DNA of 64,000 bases from Vreelandella rituensis (GTDB taxonomy: Bacteria; Pseudomonadota; Gammaproteobacteria; Pseudomonadales; Halomonadaceae): NCBI RefSeq assembly GCF_003336665.1, contig NZ_QPIJ01000001.1:300812-364811 (forward strand), given 5' to 3'. Position 1 is the first letter of the stretch. Each line of letters opens with the position of its first letter. The position numbers were made by a program, and so were the translations under genes. Below, one piece after another: positions 27,078-34,864 of the stretch. The notes below the pieces were generated by a model. It saw only the letters and a list, made by a program, of their open reading frames with translations, had not been told where the DNA came from and ran no database searches.

Positions 27078-27800
27078 TCAGGCAGCGCGGCGCTGGCGCG
27101 GGAAATTGGCGGCGATCATGCGTTCATTTACCGCTTGTTGCTCCGCTGCCGTGAAACCGATGAAGCGGTAGGCATGGGTGATGGTCTCAAGCGATGCAGA
27201 ACAGCGGATGCTGCTAATGGTGTGCCACCCGGCGATGTGCTCAGGGTGGCTCGCCGTGTTGGAGTCGGGCAGTCCAAAATCTCCATGGAGATTTTCTTGG
27301 GCAAGGTGGCTCTCTCCGGTGGATGCGCCCATAGGGTCGTGACACGGCAGAATGGCCTCTTGCTCGCACAGCAAGGCAACGGCCCAGGCGATCTTGGCGT
27401 CACTGATGGCGCGACCGTCTGTCTTGGCAAGCTCGCGCAGATCGAGGCGGTGACAGACCCGTAGCCGTGGGGAGTGTTCGGTGATGGTGCTGGCGCGGGG
27501 GTTGTCGCCTCGCATGTGCAGCAGGTGGCGATGGGTGACACTCTCCGGTGCGGCCATTCCCTCAGTTTCATGGGTGCGCGGGATGCAGAACCCGGCATAA
27601 CGCGCTCCGCAGCGGCGCTCAGCGTACCAGTCAATCGCCACGCCCACTGGCTGAAAAGCGTTCCTTGGGGCGACGGTGTGACACTGGGGGCAGCCAAGGC
27701 GGTTGCCTGGGTGTTGGTCAAAGGTCTGATCGTGCGGCTGGAGTGGGACAGGAAGCTGGCAGCTTGGGCACTGTCTGGGCAGGCTTAGTGATGTCGTCAT
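27078..27800 (-). CDS. Zinc-ribbon protein, 240 aa
   Basis: Starts at ATG 27800 (AAGGAG upstream). Near the N-terminus are two CxxC pairs, CPSC and CPQC (about residues 11-40), making a zinc ribbon, then further Cys and His residues. The rest shows no family I know. It is the first gene of the operon with ligA and the methyltransferase, behind family A promoter 3 and two GCGGTTGC leader copies. The perfect palindrome at 27276-27295 lies within its coding region (encoding QENLHGDFG), so the same DNA carries a protein code and a probable ParB-type site. Confidence 0.65.
   Translation of the reverse strand: MTTSLSLPRQCPSCQLPVPLQPHDQTFDQHPGNRLGCPQCHTVAPRNAFQPVGVAIDWYAERRCGARYAGFCIPRTHETEGMAAPESVTHRHLLHMRGDNPRASTITEHSPRLRVCHRLDLRELAKTDGRAISDAKIAWAVALLCEQEAILPCHDPMGASTGESHLAQENLHGDFGLPDSNTASHPEHIAGWHTISSIRCSASLETITHAYRFIGFTAAEQQAVNERMIAANFPRQRRAA
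27276..27295. repeat. Solitary palindrome AAAATCTCCATGGAGATTTT inside a gene
   Basis: An exact 20-bp palindrome identical to the sites in the 34.5-35.1 kb cluster, here inside the Zn-ribbon gene and about 7 kb from the cluster. Confidence 0.6.
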
Positions 27801-27866
27801 GCGGGTCTCCTTTCGCGGTTGCGAGAGTGGCGCGGCGGTTGCTGCGCGACACATGAACAGCGTACC

Positions 27867-27898
27867 TTATATGTGGGTTGTATGCAACGTATATATAG
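27867..27898 (-). promoter_or_regulatory. Family A promoter/operator 3
   Basis: Minus strand: TATATATACGTTGCATACAA followed by CCCACATATA. TTGCAT, 17 bases, TACGCT. It precedes the Zn-ribbon, ligA and methyltransferase operon. Confidence 0.6.
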
Positions 27899-28006
27899 AG
27901 GCATTGGCTATGCTCCTTCCCCATGCAGAATAGGTTGGTGAGGGCCGTATGGTTGGGACGGGGCAGGTAGCCAAGCCAGCCGAGACTGGCACTGTTGGGC
28001 GAGGGT

Positions 28007-28318
28007 TCAGGTGTGCGCGGCCAGAGGGCGATCACCCAAGAACAGGAAGTCGCGGCCATGCTCCAGCAGTTGGCCGTCACCGTTGAGGTGGCGGTAGTTC
28101 ACCTTGAGGGCCAGCGGCTGATCGGGACACTCAGGGTTCGCGCAGCCCAGCCGGAAGCCGAACATTTGCCACTCGCAGGTGCGGCAAAGGGTCATGGCGT
28201 CCAAGCCCAGCATATCCTCCATGCGCCACTGGTGGCGCTGCTCAGCCGTGGGCGGCTGAGACTTGATGGTGATAGCGCGTAGCTTCGCCTTGAGGGCGTC
28301 GTGAAGGACGTTGTTCAT
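28007..28318 (-). CDS. Small Cys-rich protein downstream of ThiF, 103 aa
   Basis: Starts at ATG 28318, 8 bases after the ThiF-like stop, with AGGAG upstream; the longer reading from 28489 overlaps ThiF and is rejected. Near residue 48 is CRTCEW, then CANPEC about 15 residues later, a likely zinc site. It is the last gene of the PRTRC operon and occupies a place where other cassettes may carry PRTRC protein A (a JAB-type protein), but no JAB motif (HxH...D) is present, so it is not that protein. Function unknown; a partner of the ThiF-like enzyme is plausible. Confidence 0.6.
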   Translation of the reverse strand: MNNVLHDALKAKLRAITIKSQPPTAEQRHQWRMEDMLGLDAMTLCRTCEWQMFGFRLGCANPECPDQPLALKVNYRHLNGDGQLLEHGRDFLFLGDRPLAAHT

Positions 28319-28326
28319 GGTGGCTC

Positions 28327-29088
28327 CTAAGCCGCTTGGCTGTCCTGACCGCAGTCGGGGAAGTGACGCGGCAATTGACGCCCGCTGGCCATGTCGAGAA
28401 TGACCCCATTTTTGGTGGTCTCTCCGTGGCGAATCAGCTCCCAGATCAGGTTCATGCCTGCGGTCGTGACCATGCGGTTGATTAGGCAATCCTGCTTACC
28501 GAGAGCGTCGGCGGCGGAACAGGACTTGCGGGGGTCATCGGCCATGTCGGCAAGCTCAGGATAAAGCTCGACCACCGTTGGGTAGCGGTTATCCCCCAGG
28601 CGTCCGAGGATGGCCTGTCCGTTACGCTGGTTGTTGCCCAGATCGAGCCAGATGGGTTTGCTGTAGTGTTTTTGATCGGCGTAGGTCGCGTGAACCTCAC
28701 GGCGGGCCGAGGGGGTATCGACGGCGGTGATGATAAGGTCGTGGCAGCCAGTGGTAATCAAATTACTGTCGCGGGCATCCTCAAAGCGAAACGGCAAGCC
28801 CTTCCAGTCGAGGCCCATCATGAGGTTGTACCGATTGGCCAGACAAATGGCCTTGTACTGGCCGAGGTCTCCCGGCCAGAACCGCTGGCGCACCAGATTG
28901 GCCTCGCGGACTTCGCCGTCATCGAGGATGGTCACGCTAAGCCCTTGGGGGTGGCCCAGCGCCAGCATAGCCACATGAAACTGCGCCAAGGCGTCAACAG
29001 CCTCGCCTCCGTTCCCCCCAGCACCGATTACCAGGACGTTGATGGCGTTTAGCCAGGAGCGCGGGGCGGTCAGTGTGTTAGCAGTCAT
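28327..29088 (-). CDS. PRTRC system ThiF/E1-like adenylating protein
   Basis: A 253-residue ThiF/MoeB/E1-superfamily protein that binds ATP and should adenylate the C-terminal carboxylate of a small ubiquitin-like partner. Seen: VLVIGAGGNGGEA nucleotide loop (about residues 18-30), LDDGEVREANLVRQ (the acidic, Asn-Leu-x-Arg-Gln motif), Lys downstream in YKAICLA, and late cysteines (SCSAADALGKQDC) that could be the thiol site. It starts 11 bases after the B gene with AAGGAG upstream. Family is the ThiF of the PRTRC cassette, often plasmid-borne. Its likely substrate is the C protein at 31570-31779. Confidence 0.88.
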   Translation of the reverse strand: MTANTLTAPRSWLNAINVLVIGAGGNGGEAVDALAQFHVAMLALGHPQGLSVTILDDGEVREANLVRQRFWPGDLGQYKAICLANRYNLMMGLDWKGLPFRFEDARDSNLITTGCHDLIITAVDTPSARREVHATYADQKHYSKPIWLDLGNNQRNGQAILGRLGDNRYPTVVELYPELADMADDPRKSCSAADALGKQDCLINRMVTTAGMNLIWELIRHGETTKNGVILDMASGRQLPRHFPDCGQDSQAA

Positions 29089-29099
29089 TCGGACTCTCC

Positions 29100-29813
29100 T
29101 TAACCTTGACGCTCAAGGGCGTTGAGGAATCTGCCGAGGGTGGCATCGGTGGCGACGAGTTTGGCCGTGGGGAACCGCTTGGTGCCGTCGAAACGACCCA
29201 AGAGGTCGAGGTAGTCATCGAGGCTACTGATGCCCTTGAGAGGCTCCCTTCCCAGATGATTGTTTCTGCTTTCCCAGAGAAAGGCTTCCCAGGCGGGGAT
29301 ATGGGCTTCTGCCGCGTCCCTGGGAACGGTGCAGTTCCCCATGCAAAATTTGAAATCGCCAATCAGGTTGGGCAGCGGGACACGGTAAAGCGGGGTGTCC
29401 GCGCTAGGCCGCTTAGCCCCCTTGAATGCCGCGAAGTACAACGTGCCCCGGCACATGGCAGCCACCACTCCCGGCACCTTGAGGGTGAAGGTAATGGGGC
29501 TGCCCTTTTTATCCATGAAGCTAAGCTCGCGTACCTGGGGCGGCATCCACCAGACCAGCGCATAAGGGGTTTTCGCCAGCAGGTGATCGGGGAGCAGGTT
29601 AAGCCCTTGTTGTTCACGCTCGTTGAGCAGAATGTCACAAAATTCCTGCTTTTGCTCATGGCCGAACACCTGCCCTGCCCCCAGCGTGTAGTTCATGCGG
29701 CCCTGGCCTTTGTGAGGGAGCGCAATGATGTCGTGGCTGGTGATTTCCACGGAATTTGTTTGGGTGTTCTGGTGAAGCAGTATGGCGCGGGAATCGATAT
29801 TATGGTTAAGCAT
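29100..29813 (-). CDS. PRTRC protein B (E2-like)
   Basis: A 237-residue protein of the PRTRC B family, which published comparative work on prokaryotic ubiquitin-like systems groups with E2-like folds (Prok-E2_D). Seen: LVWWMPPQVRELSF near residue 90, KVPGVVAAMCRGTLYFAAFKG near 115, LYRVPLPNL and FCMGNC near residue 150, the segment that usually carries the conserved active-site region. Start ATG 29813 has AAGGAG upstream. It is driven by family A promoter 4 and followed at once by ThiF. The annotation as E2-like comes from the family, not from a catalytic residue I can prove here. Confidence 0.8.
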   Translation of the reverse strand: MLNHNIDSRAILLHQNTQTNSVEITSHDIIALPHKGQGRMNYTLGAGQVFGHEQKQEFCDILLNEREQQGLNLLPDHLLAKTPYALVWWMPPQVRELSFMDKKGSPITFTLKVPGVVAAMCRGTLYFAAFKGAKRPSADTPLYRVPLPNLIGDFKFCMGNCTVPRDAAEAHIPAWEAFLWESRNNHLGREPLKGISSLDDYLDLLGRFDGTKRFPTAKLVATDATLGRFLNALERQG

Positions 29814-29878
29814 GTCCGGCTCCTTGTTGGCGGTTGCCATCGGGTTGGGCGGTTGCCCTGATTGGGTTCAGTGTACCC

Positions 29879-29907
29879 GTATATAACGCGATGTCAACCC
29901 ATATAAC
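29879..29907 (-). promoter_or_regulatory. Family A promoter/operator 4
   Basis: Minus strand: TTATATGGGTTGACATCG then a TATATA arm. TTGACA, 16 bases, TACACT, the best -35 box of the nine. It partly overlaps the 3' end of the F-like gene and drives B, ThiF and the Cys-rich gene. Confidence 0.7.
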
Positions 29908-31429
29908 AGTCCTGCTCGGTATCGGCTTCACGCGCTACGCCCAGGGCATTGAGGTGATGACAAAGCCCGTTGGCCGCTTGCATGGCATTGATCGACAGGC
30001 GCAGGTCGTCGCTGGTGTCGCGGCCAAGGCGTATCACGGCGCTATCCCCTCCGCTGCACATAATGCTGTCGTGCTCCATTTCCGCCAAGGCGATTTCGGC
30101 TTCAAAAAACAGGCCGGGGCAGGCATGAATCAAGTGGGAGATAGGGGTGATTTCATCCAGGCTGCCGTCGGAGAGGCCGATGAACTCGTTGATGGCCGGT
30201 GGGCAGCCTGCTTCGACACGCTGGTTGAGCCAGTTGCGCCATGCCTGTAGAGCCGCCGCTGTCTTTGGAGCATGTTCCGCCACGCTGGGTAGCTCGTTAT
30301 CAAAGCGCCCGTTGAGGGCTTCTAGGAGCGCCGTTTCATCGATGTGGTTGCCGTCACTAAAATCCTGAATCGGGTTTCTCAGTTTGGCTTGGCCCAAGTG
30401 ATACGCCGCCAACTTTCCCGTCCAGTCGGCTAGCACTTCCATGCTAGGCGTAGCATAGCCCTTCATTTCGCAGTAAGTCTCGAACGACTCGAAGGGGTTG
30501 TGAATGTCTGCATGCGAGAAAGCATCAGTCACGCCAACCCCCGCGTCCTCCAGTATTTCCACGGCCACCTTGAGCAGGTTTTCGGCAGTGATCGGCAGGT
30601 TGCGCTGGCTGGCCCCATGCTCCAGTACAACCATATCTTCTTCGTACTGAGAGCAGTGCATATCAAGACTGAATTCGTAGGGAGCGACAAATTCCATGAC
30701 CAGTCCCTGAGTGGCGGCGCAGATCATGCAGATCAGGTCGCGCAACTGGACATCAGCCGGAGCATCCTCAAGGGGCATCTTTAGATCGGTGACGTTGAGG
30801 GTTTCATCGAGTCCCCAATACAGCGCTACCTCCCTCTCCGCGAGAGGTACGTCATTATCCGAGAGTGACGCGAAAGAAAAGGCTACATAGTCATTGGTGT
30901 TCTCGGTACAGATGCTGCTCTCCATGGCGCTATTGAACCAGTCGGTAAGCATCCCTCTTTCGTCATGGTGCTGGGTCAGGGAGGCTTCCAGGTCGCTATC
31001 GGTGTAGAGGCCCGCTTCAAGGCCCGCATAAAGCAGCAGAGCCAGATCGCTCTCAGAGAGACCGGCGTCCATCTTCGCCGTAATCTCCTTGTTCAGGTGA
31101 TCGGGGAAAGCGTGGGCCGTTTGGAAACGAAATTGATGGCCCAGCAGGTTGGCTGTTTCGTGTGCCACCAGCCGTAGGGCATCGTCGGGAAGCCCCAGAT
31201 CGAACCAGTCCAGTTGCTGATCGGTAATCCAGCCGCCCTGCTCGCAGGTGCTGATGAAGCGGGCAAGGCTGGCGCTGTCCTCGCGGGGGAATGCCTTGGC
31301 AAGAATTTCCCCCAGCAAGCGCAACTGACCGACCGAAAGCGCGTTGCCCAGAGTGGGCAACATCATGGGGGTCAGCGAAGGATGGGAAGCCCCAGCGAAA
31401 CCTTGGTCGATTTGTTGGAAAGTTGCCAT
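29894..31429 (-). CDS. PRTRC protein F-like, 511 aa
   Basis: A 511-residue acidic, helix-rich protein with no signal peptide. It is placed as PRTRC protein F because it follows the C and E genes in the order seen in the cassette. Known F proteins are about 340 residues, so this one is larger, and I cannot point to a defining motif. Start ATG 31429 with AAGGAAAAG upstream. The first 58 bases overlap the small 31372-31566 gene. Position and operon are clear; the family name is uncertain. Confidence 0.5.
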   Translation of the reverse strand: MATFQQIDQGFAGASHPSLTPMMLPTLGNALSVGQLRLLGEILAKAFPREDSASLARFISTCEQGGWITDQQLDWFDLGLPDDALRLVAHETANLLGHQFRFQTAHAFPDHLNKEITAKMDAGLSESDLALLLYAGLEAGLYTDSDLEASLTQHHDERGMLTDWFNSAMESSICTENTNDYVAFSFASLSDNDVPLAEREVALYWGLDETLNVTDLKMPLEDAPADVQLRDLICMICAATQGLVMEFVAPYEFSLDMHCSQYEEDMVVLEHGASQRNLPITAENLLKVAVEILEDAGVGVTDAFSHADIHNPFESFETYCEMKGYATPSMEVLADWTGKLAAYHLGQAKLRNPIQDFSDGNHIDETALLEALNGRFDNELPSVAEHAPKTAAALQAWRNWLNQRVEAGCPPAINEFIGLSDGSLDEITPISHLIHACPGLFFEAEIALAEMEHDSIMCSGGDSAVIRLGRDTSDDLRLSINAMQAANGLCHHLNALGVAREADTEQDCYMG

Positions 31430-31566
31430 AGCTTTTCCTTTTGGCGGCTGCTCAAGGCGCGGGGCGGTTGCCCCGCTGATTCGGTCGGGTCGAGAAGCGG
31501 AGCGCCCTCGGCCCAGGCATCAAGTCGGGCGCGTAGTGCTTCGCGCCGGGAGGCGTTTTGGCTCAT
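31372..31566 (-). CDS. Small basic protein overlapping F, 64 aa
   Basis: A 64-residue basic protein starting 3 bases after the C stop, with AAGGGG about 7 bases upstream. Its end overlaps the F start by 58 bases in a different frame. The sequence (REALRARLDAWAEGAPLLDP...) is helix-forming and Arg/Leu-rich. The tight spacing on both sides and good RBS support a real gene. No family recognised. Confidence 0.5.
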   Translation of the reverse strand: MSQNASRREALRARLDAWAEGAPLLDPTESAGQPPRALSSRQKEKLWQLSNKSTKVSLGLPILR

Positions 31567-31569
31567 GAC

Positions 31570-31779
31570 TCACCCCTTGTCACCAAAATTGGCGCGAAGC
31601 TCATACACCAGTGCATCGCCCTCCTGTGTCGGGGGCACCACCTTGCCACCCAGCAGTTCGGGGTATTGGTTGGTGTAGTGCTCAAGCACCTCGGCTTGGG
31701 TCATGGTCGGGTTGGGGTCGGGCAGATCGCGGGACTTGAAGCGAAAGACGCGAATGACCTGAATTAGAGTGGCGCTCAT
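31570..31779 (-). CDS. PRTRC protein C (prokaryotic ubiquitin-like)
   Basis: A 69-residue protein matching the PRTRC C family: RVFRFKSRDLPDPNP near residues 10-24, then YTNQYPELLGG, and a short beta-rich end. The family is assigned to the prokaryotic ubiquitin-like (Prok_Ub) group. The tail ends FGDKG, so a Gly is already exposed at the C-terminus and no processing peptidase would be needed. It lies between E and F and is the obvious substrate for the ThiF-like enzyme at 28327. ATG 31779 is chosen; a GCGGTTGCC element sits about 30 bases upstream. Confidence 0.82.
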   Translation of the reverse strand: MSATLIQVIRVFRFKSRDLPDPNPTMTQAEVLEHYTNQYPELLGGKVVPPTQEGDALVYELRANFGDKG

Positions 31780-31830
31780 ATTGGTTCTCCGGTTGGATAG
31801 GCTGAGTGGCGGTTGCCTGGGTGTCACTGG

Positions 31831-32277
31831 CTAGAATTCGTCTGCACCCGATGGAGCAGCGGCGGGCATGGTGGTGGCCTGCTTGGGCTGGTTGTCCGGT
31901 TCATCGTCCTGGCTGGCCTTTTGCTTTGGCGAAGCCTTGGGTTTCGGGGCTGGTTTGGCATTGTCGGCAGCGCTCTTGGCTTGCTGCATCCGCAGGATTG
32001 AGGCGGCGGTTTCATCGACATGCCGTGCGTACTTGTTGATGTGCGCCTTGAGTTCGTACTCGCAGTCAGCGGCGGTGCCTTGAATAACCAGCGGCATGGC
32101 AAGGGAGGCCCGACGCTGCGCTTCCTGCTCGGTTGCGTCCTTGCTCGTAGGGCCGAGGTTGGCGGAAATGATGAGTCGCAATTCGGGGTCAGCGCCCTCC
32201 TTCGTGGTGCTGATGTTGACGCTGAGCTTGTCGCCGTGGCGGGACATGACCTGACTCAAAAGGGCAAACAGTGACAT
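31831..32277 (-). CDS. PRTRC protein E-like
   Basis: A 148-residue protein beginning MSLFALLSQVMSRHGDKLSV, close to the N-terminal core of PRTRC E proteins. Residues 1-95 form the conserved part; from about 100 a Lys/Ala/Pro/Gln-rich tail follows (KPAPKPKASPKQKASQ). It is the first gene of its operon, behind family A promoter 5, with AAGGAG just upstream. No catalytic motif is visible and its role in the cassette is not known. Confidence 0.7.
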   Translation of the reverse strand: MSLFALLSQVMSRHGDKLSVNISTTKEGADPELRLIISANLGPTSKDATEQEAQRRASLAMPLVIQGTAADCEYELKAHINKYARHVDETAASILRMQQAKSAADNAKPAPKPKASPKQKASQDDEPDNQPKQATTMPAAAPSGADEF

Positions 32278-32290
32278 TGGGTGGCTCCTT

Positions 32291-32320
32291 CATATATGGG
32301 TTGTGTTCAATATATATATG
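32291..32320 (-). promoter_or_regulatory. Family A promoter/operator 5
   Basis: Minus strand: CATATATATATTGAACAC, then AACCCATATATG. Here TTGACC, 17 bases, TATATT places the -10 box inside the first arm, so the second arm lies at about the transcription start. It drives E, C, the 64-aa gene and F. Confidence 0.7.
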
Positions 32321-32413
32321 AATGAGGTGATGGTCAAGCGCCGCTTGTAAAAAAACTTGGTGGTGACGGCCAGTCCGTCAGGTGGAGTGGAATGTCATGG
32401 TTGTTTTGCAAAG

Positions 32414-32890
32414 GATTGCCGCAGGCAACGGCATTGGCGGCTGATTGCTTTGTCAGGCATGGCCTTTGAATACCATTGCCTTTGCCAATCACAGGTGTTA
32501 ACCCGAAAAGGGGCTATTTAGAAACGGCATTGCTAGTCAAGGTCATTAGCTGGCACTGGCTTAGGTAGCAGTAGCCATTTATAGAGACGGGTAAGGGATT
32601 CACGCCTTCAATGCCAATCTGGACGTTTCCGGCACTGTTAAGGACACGCAGAAGGCATTTTTTGCTGAGTAAGCAGGCTGAGAAACCACTTTGCCGCGTC
32701 TTTAGCACTCAAATGAGGCGCTACCCCACGCGCATCATAATGGTTGCTGTACAAGGGCGTTGCCATTCAAAGCCATTGAAAAGCACAGCCAATGCCAAGC
32801 AAGGTATATAGTAGCCTTCTATATCGGGCTATAGTGGCCTTTACGCTTCAAGGCCATTGCCAAGCAAATGCTTTGACTGGCCTATACATT
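32414..32890. repeat. Candidate centromere (parC-like) repeats upstream of the ParM-like gene
   Basis: About ten short repeats with core CATTGCC / GGCAATG in both orientations, for example near 32414, 32432, 32474, 32482, 32526, 32610, 32764, 32793 and 32864. Two longer copies share TGCCAAGCAA. The 700-base stretch 32278-32977 carries no gene I can support, and its last part leads into the actin-like gene, the usual position of a parC site in ParM-type partition systems. Confidence 0.45.
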
Positions 32891-32977
32891 GCGTATGGAT
32901 AGGTATTGGATTATTCTTACCCTGGGTGCCGCAATAGCCGCCAACGCCCGTTTCACAACCACGAAAGGACAACTACT

Positions 32978-34030
32978 ATGCCCATTGTAGCCGCGATGGA
33001 TCTAGGATACTCGAATGCTAAATTAGCATGGCTGCATTCTTCTGGAGCGCCGCTGGAAGATTTATACCTGGGGATTCGACATTCCCGCAGTGATGACCCT
33101 GACAAGCGCGCAGCCTCGGCGCTCAAGACGCGCCTGTTTCCCGCTGGCGCGGCACCGATTGACGCCTTGGCCGACTCGCGTTCAGAGGAAATGCCAGGGC
33201 ACATCGTCAAGGTCAACGGCGAGGATTGGCGAGCGCCAGTCGATTTCAAGGATATTCAGGGGAATTACCGCGATTTTTCCAGCGAGTACGTTAAACGCGA
33301 TGTTTGGCTGGCGCTGTTAAAGGGCTGTCTGGCCGAAATTGGGGAGCCTGAAATTGAGACGCTGGTGCTTGGTTTGCCGTCCAATGAGTATTACAACAGC
33401 CCAGACTTAGAGAAGACCATCATCGGTCGAGCAAAAGGCAAGCATGAGTTGGATGGGCTGACAGTCAACGTCAAAGAGGTTCTGGTCGTGCCGCAGCCCC
33501 TGGGCACGTTCTATGGCCAGTTGCTTTCATCCGACAAGGAACGCGCCGAATTTCTGCTTGAGTCGTTGGTGCTGGTGATCGACCCCGGTTTCTATTCCTG
33601 TGATGTGGTGCTTATCAATGAGGGCAAACGCATCTATCAGGATTCGAGCGTTTCGACGCCCAACAGCGTCAAGGCGATCTGTGACCAGCTTCGGGCGCAC
33701 TTGAAAGAAACGCATCAAATACCGATACCGGAGGGGCGTCTTGAGAGTCAGTTGCGCCAGGGCAAATACACCGTGGCGGGCGCGAAAGGGCTTCACAATT
33801 TCAAGGATGACTTGAAAGTGATCGCCAAGGACGTGGCAACCTCGGCACTGGACGGTATCCGCTCTCAGTTGCACAGTTCGGGCCACGAACCCAACATTGC
33901 GATTTTGACAGGCGGGGGAGCCGATCTGTTTGAACCCCATGTGAAGGAAGGCACCAAGGTAGCGGCAGTTTACAAGACCGACGATCCCGTTATGATGAAT
34001 GTCATCGGCTTTCTACGCGCCGCCTGCTGA
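32978..34030 (+). CDS. PRTRC protein D, actin-like ParM/StbA relative
   Basis: A 350-residue actin-fold ATPase, expected to form filaments that push plasmids apart. Seen: phosphate-1 loop MDLGYSNAKLAW (residues 7-18), phosphate-2-like VLVIDPGFYSCDVVL (about residue 200) and adenosine region ILTGGGADLF (about 320). This matches the PRTRC D family, a distant relative of ParM. ATG 32978 is chosen over 32906 because GAAAGG is 8 bases upstream and the actin fold starts there. It faces the repeats at 32.4-32.9 kb and is followed by the 34080 gene. It is transcribed rightward, opposite to the rest of the cassette. Confidence 0.82.
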   Translation: MPIVAAMDLGYSNAKLAWLHSSGAPLEDLYLGIRHSRSDDPDKRAASALKTRLFPAGAAPIDALADSRSEEMPGHIVKVNGEDWRAPVDFKDIQGNYRDFSSEYVKRDVWLALLKGCLAEIGEPEIETLVLGLPSNEYYNSPDLEKTIIGRAKGKHELDGLTVNVKEVLVVPQPLGTFYGQLLSSDKERAEFLLESLVLVIDPGFYSCDVVLINEGKRIYQDSSVSTPNSVKAICDQLRAHLKETHQIPIPEGRLESQLRQGKYTVAGAKGLHNFKDDLKVIAKDVATSALDGIRSQLHSSGHEPNIAILTGGGADLFEPHVKEGTKVAAVYKTDDPVMMNVIGFLRAAC

Positions 34031-34047
34031 GCATCGACCAATAGGAG

Positions 34048-34067
34048 TGGCCTGGGCGACCAGGCCA
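34048..34067 (+). promoter_or_regulatory. Hairpin with GNRA loop between the two partition genes
   Basis: TGGCCTGG, loop GCGA, CCAGGCCA: a perfect 8-bp stem with a GNRA tetraloop, placed 12 bases before the next gene and 18 bases after the ParM-like stop. With no T run it is unlikely to terminate; it may tune the ratio of the two proteins. Confidence 0.4.
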
Positions 34068-34079
34068 TAAGAAGTGCCA

Positions 34080-34763
34080 ATGACACCGATCACGATTAAT
34101 TACTATATCAGCGCCAGGTCAGCGCCACTGGTCTACCGTCACATGCTGGCGCAGCAACCTCACCATCGTAAGCGCCATATCGGTTCCATCCTGCCGATGG
34201 GGTGCGAAGTGGTGTTGCGAACTTTGAGGCTTGGGGGGAGCTTGTACAGTGGGGGCAAGCTCAATCCTGCCGAGTTCGCCGTACCAGGACGCGATGATTC
34301 AGACTGGTCGAGCACGATGGTCAGCATCACGATCTATCCCTATGTCACCCCGCTTCTGTATGAGGCCATCGATGGGCGTTCGGAAGGTGAAGTGCGTACC
34401 ATCGTGACAACCCTGCTTGAGAGCTACTTGCTTACGCTTGGCGCGACCACGGCTCCCTTGGACAGCGTGACGGCAAGAGCACCTGGCCCTGTCAAAATCT
34501 CCATGGAGATTTCTGAATCTTCCCCGGCAGAGCAGGCAGTGCCTGCCGAGACTCAAGAGACTGAGGCTGCAACACCCGCGCCACAGACAGCTAAGCCTGA
34601 CAGTCCAGAGGCGAAGCAGGTTAATGAGAAGGCATCACCCACGCCATCCGATACCCGCCCTTCTGAACCCGAAAGCCAGAAGCGAAAGGCGGTGGACGAG
34701 CATGAAGATGAGGGGATGGAGTCAGTCCTTGATATGATTGCCAAGAAGGGCAAGGCAACCTAA
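34080..34763 (+). CDS. Probable partition accessory protein (ParR-like by position)
   Basis: A 227-residue protein immediately downstream of the actin-like gene, where ParR adaptors are encoded. The N-terminal 110 residues look folded (RHIGSILPMGCEVVLRTLRLGG), and the C-terminal half is a Glu/Pro/Ala/Lys-rich tail ending in a helical segment (GMESVLDMIAKKGKA). I see no ribbon-helix-helix motif, so ParR identity is inferred from position. One palindrome copy (34494-34513) lies inside it. GTG 34074 is an alternative start. Confidence 0.55.
   Translation: MTPITINYYISARSAPLVYRHMLAQQPHHRKRHIGSILPMGCEVVLRTLRLGGSLYSGGKLNPAEFAVPGRDDSDWSSTMVSITIYPYVTPLLYEAIDGRSEGEVRTIVTTLLESYLLTLGATTAPLDSVTARAPGPVKISMEISESSPAEQAVPAETQETEAATPAPQTAKPDSPEAKQVNEKASPTPSDTRPSEPESQKRKAVDEHEDEGMESVLDMIAKKGKAT
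34494..34513. repeat. Palindrome site 1 (one mismatch) within the 34080 gene
   Basis: AAAATCTCCATGGAGATTTC, differing from the 20-bp palindrome at its last base only. It is the first member of the 34.5-35.1 kb cluster and encodes KISMEIS in the host gene. Confidence 0.6.
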
Positions 34764-34786
34764 GTATCTAGTTCCCTTTCAAATAG

Positions 34787-34812
34787 GCCGGTGCAATAGC
34801 ACCGGCTTTTTT
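34787..34812 (+). terminator. Rho-independent terminator after the partition genes
   Basis: GCCGGTGC, loop AATA, GCACCGGC, then TTTTTT. It ends the rightward actin-like transcript. Confidence 0.88.
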
Positions 34813-34864
34813 GTGCCAGATTTTGATTCTGACTTTAAGCCATTAATGGGAATAGTTCCCATTT

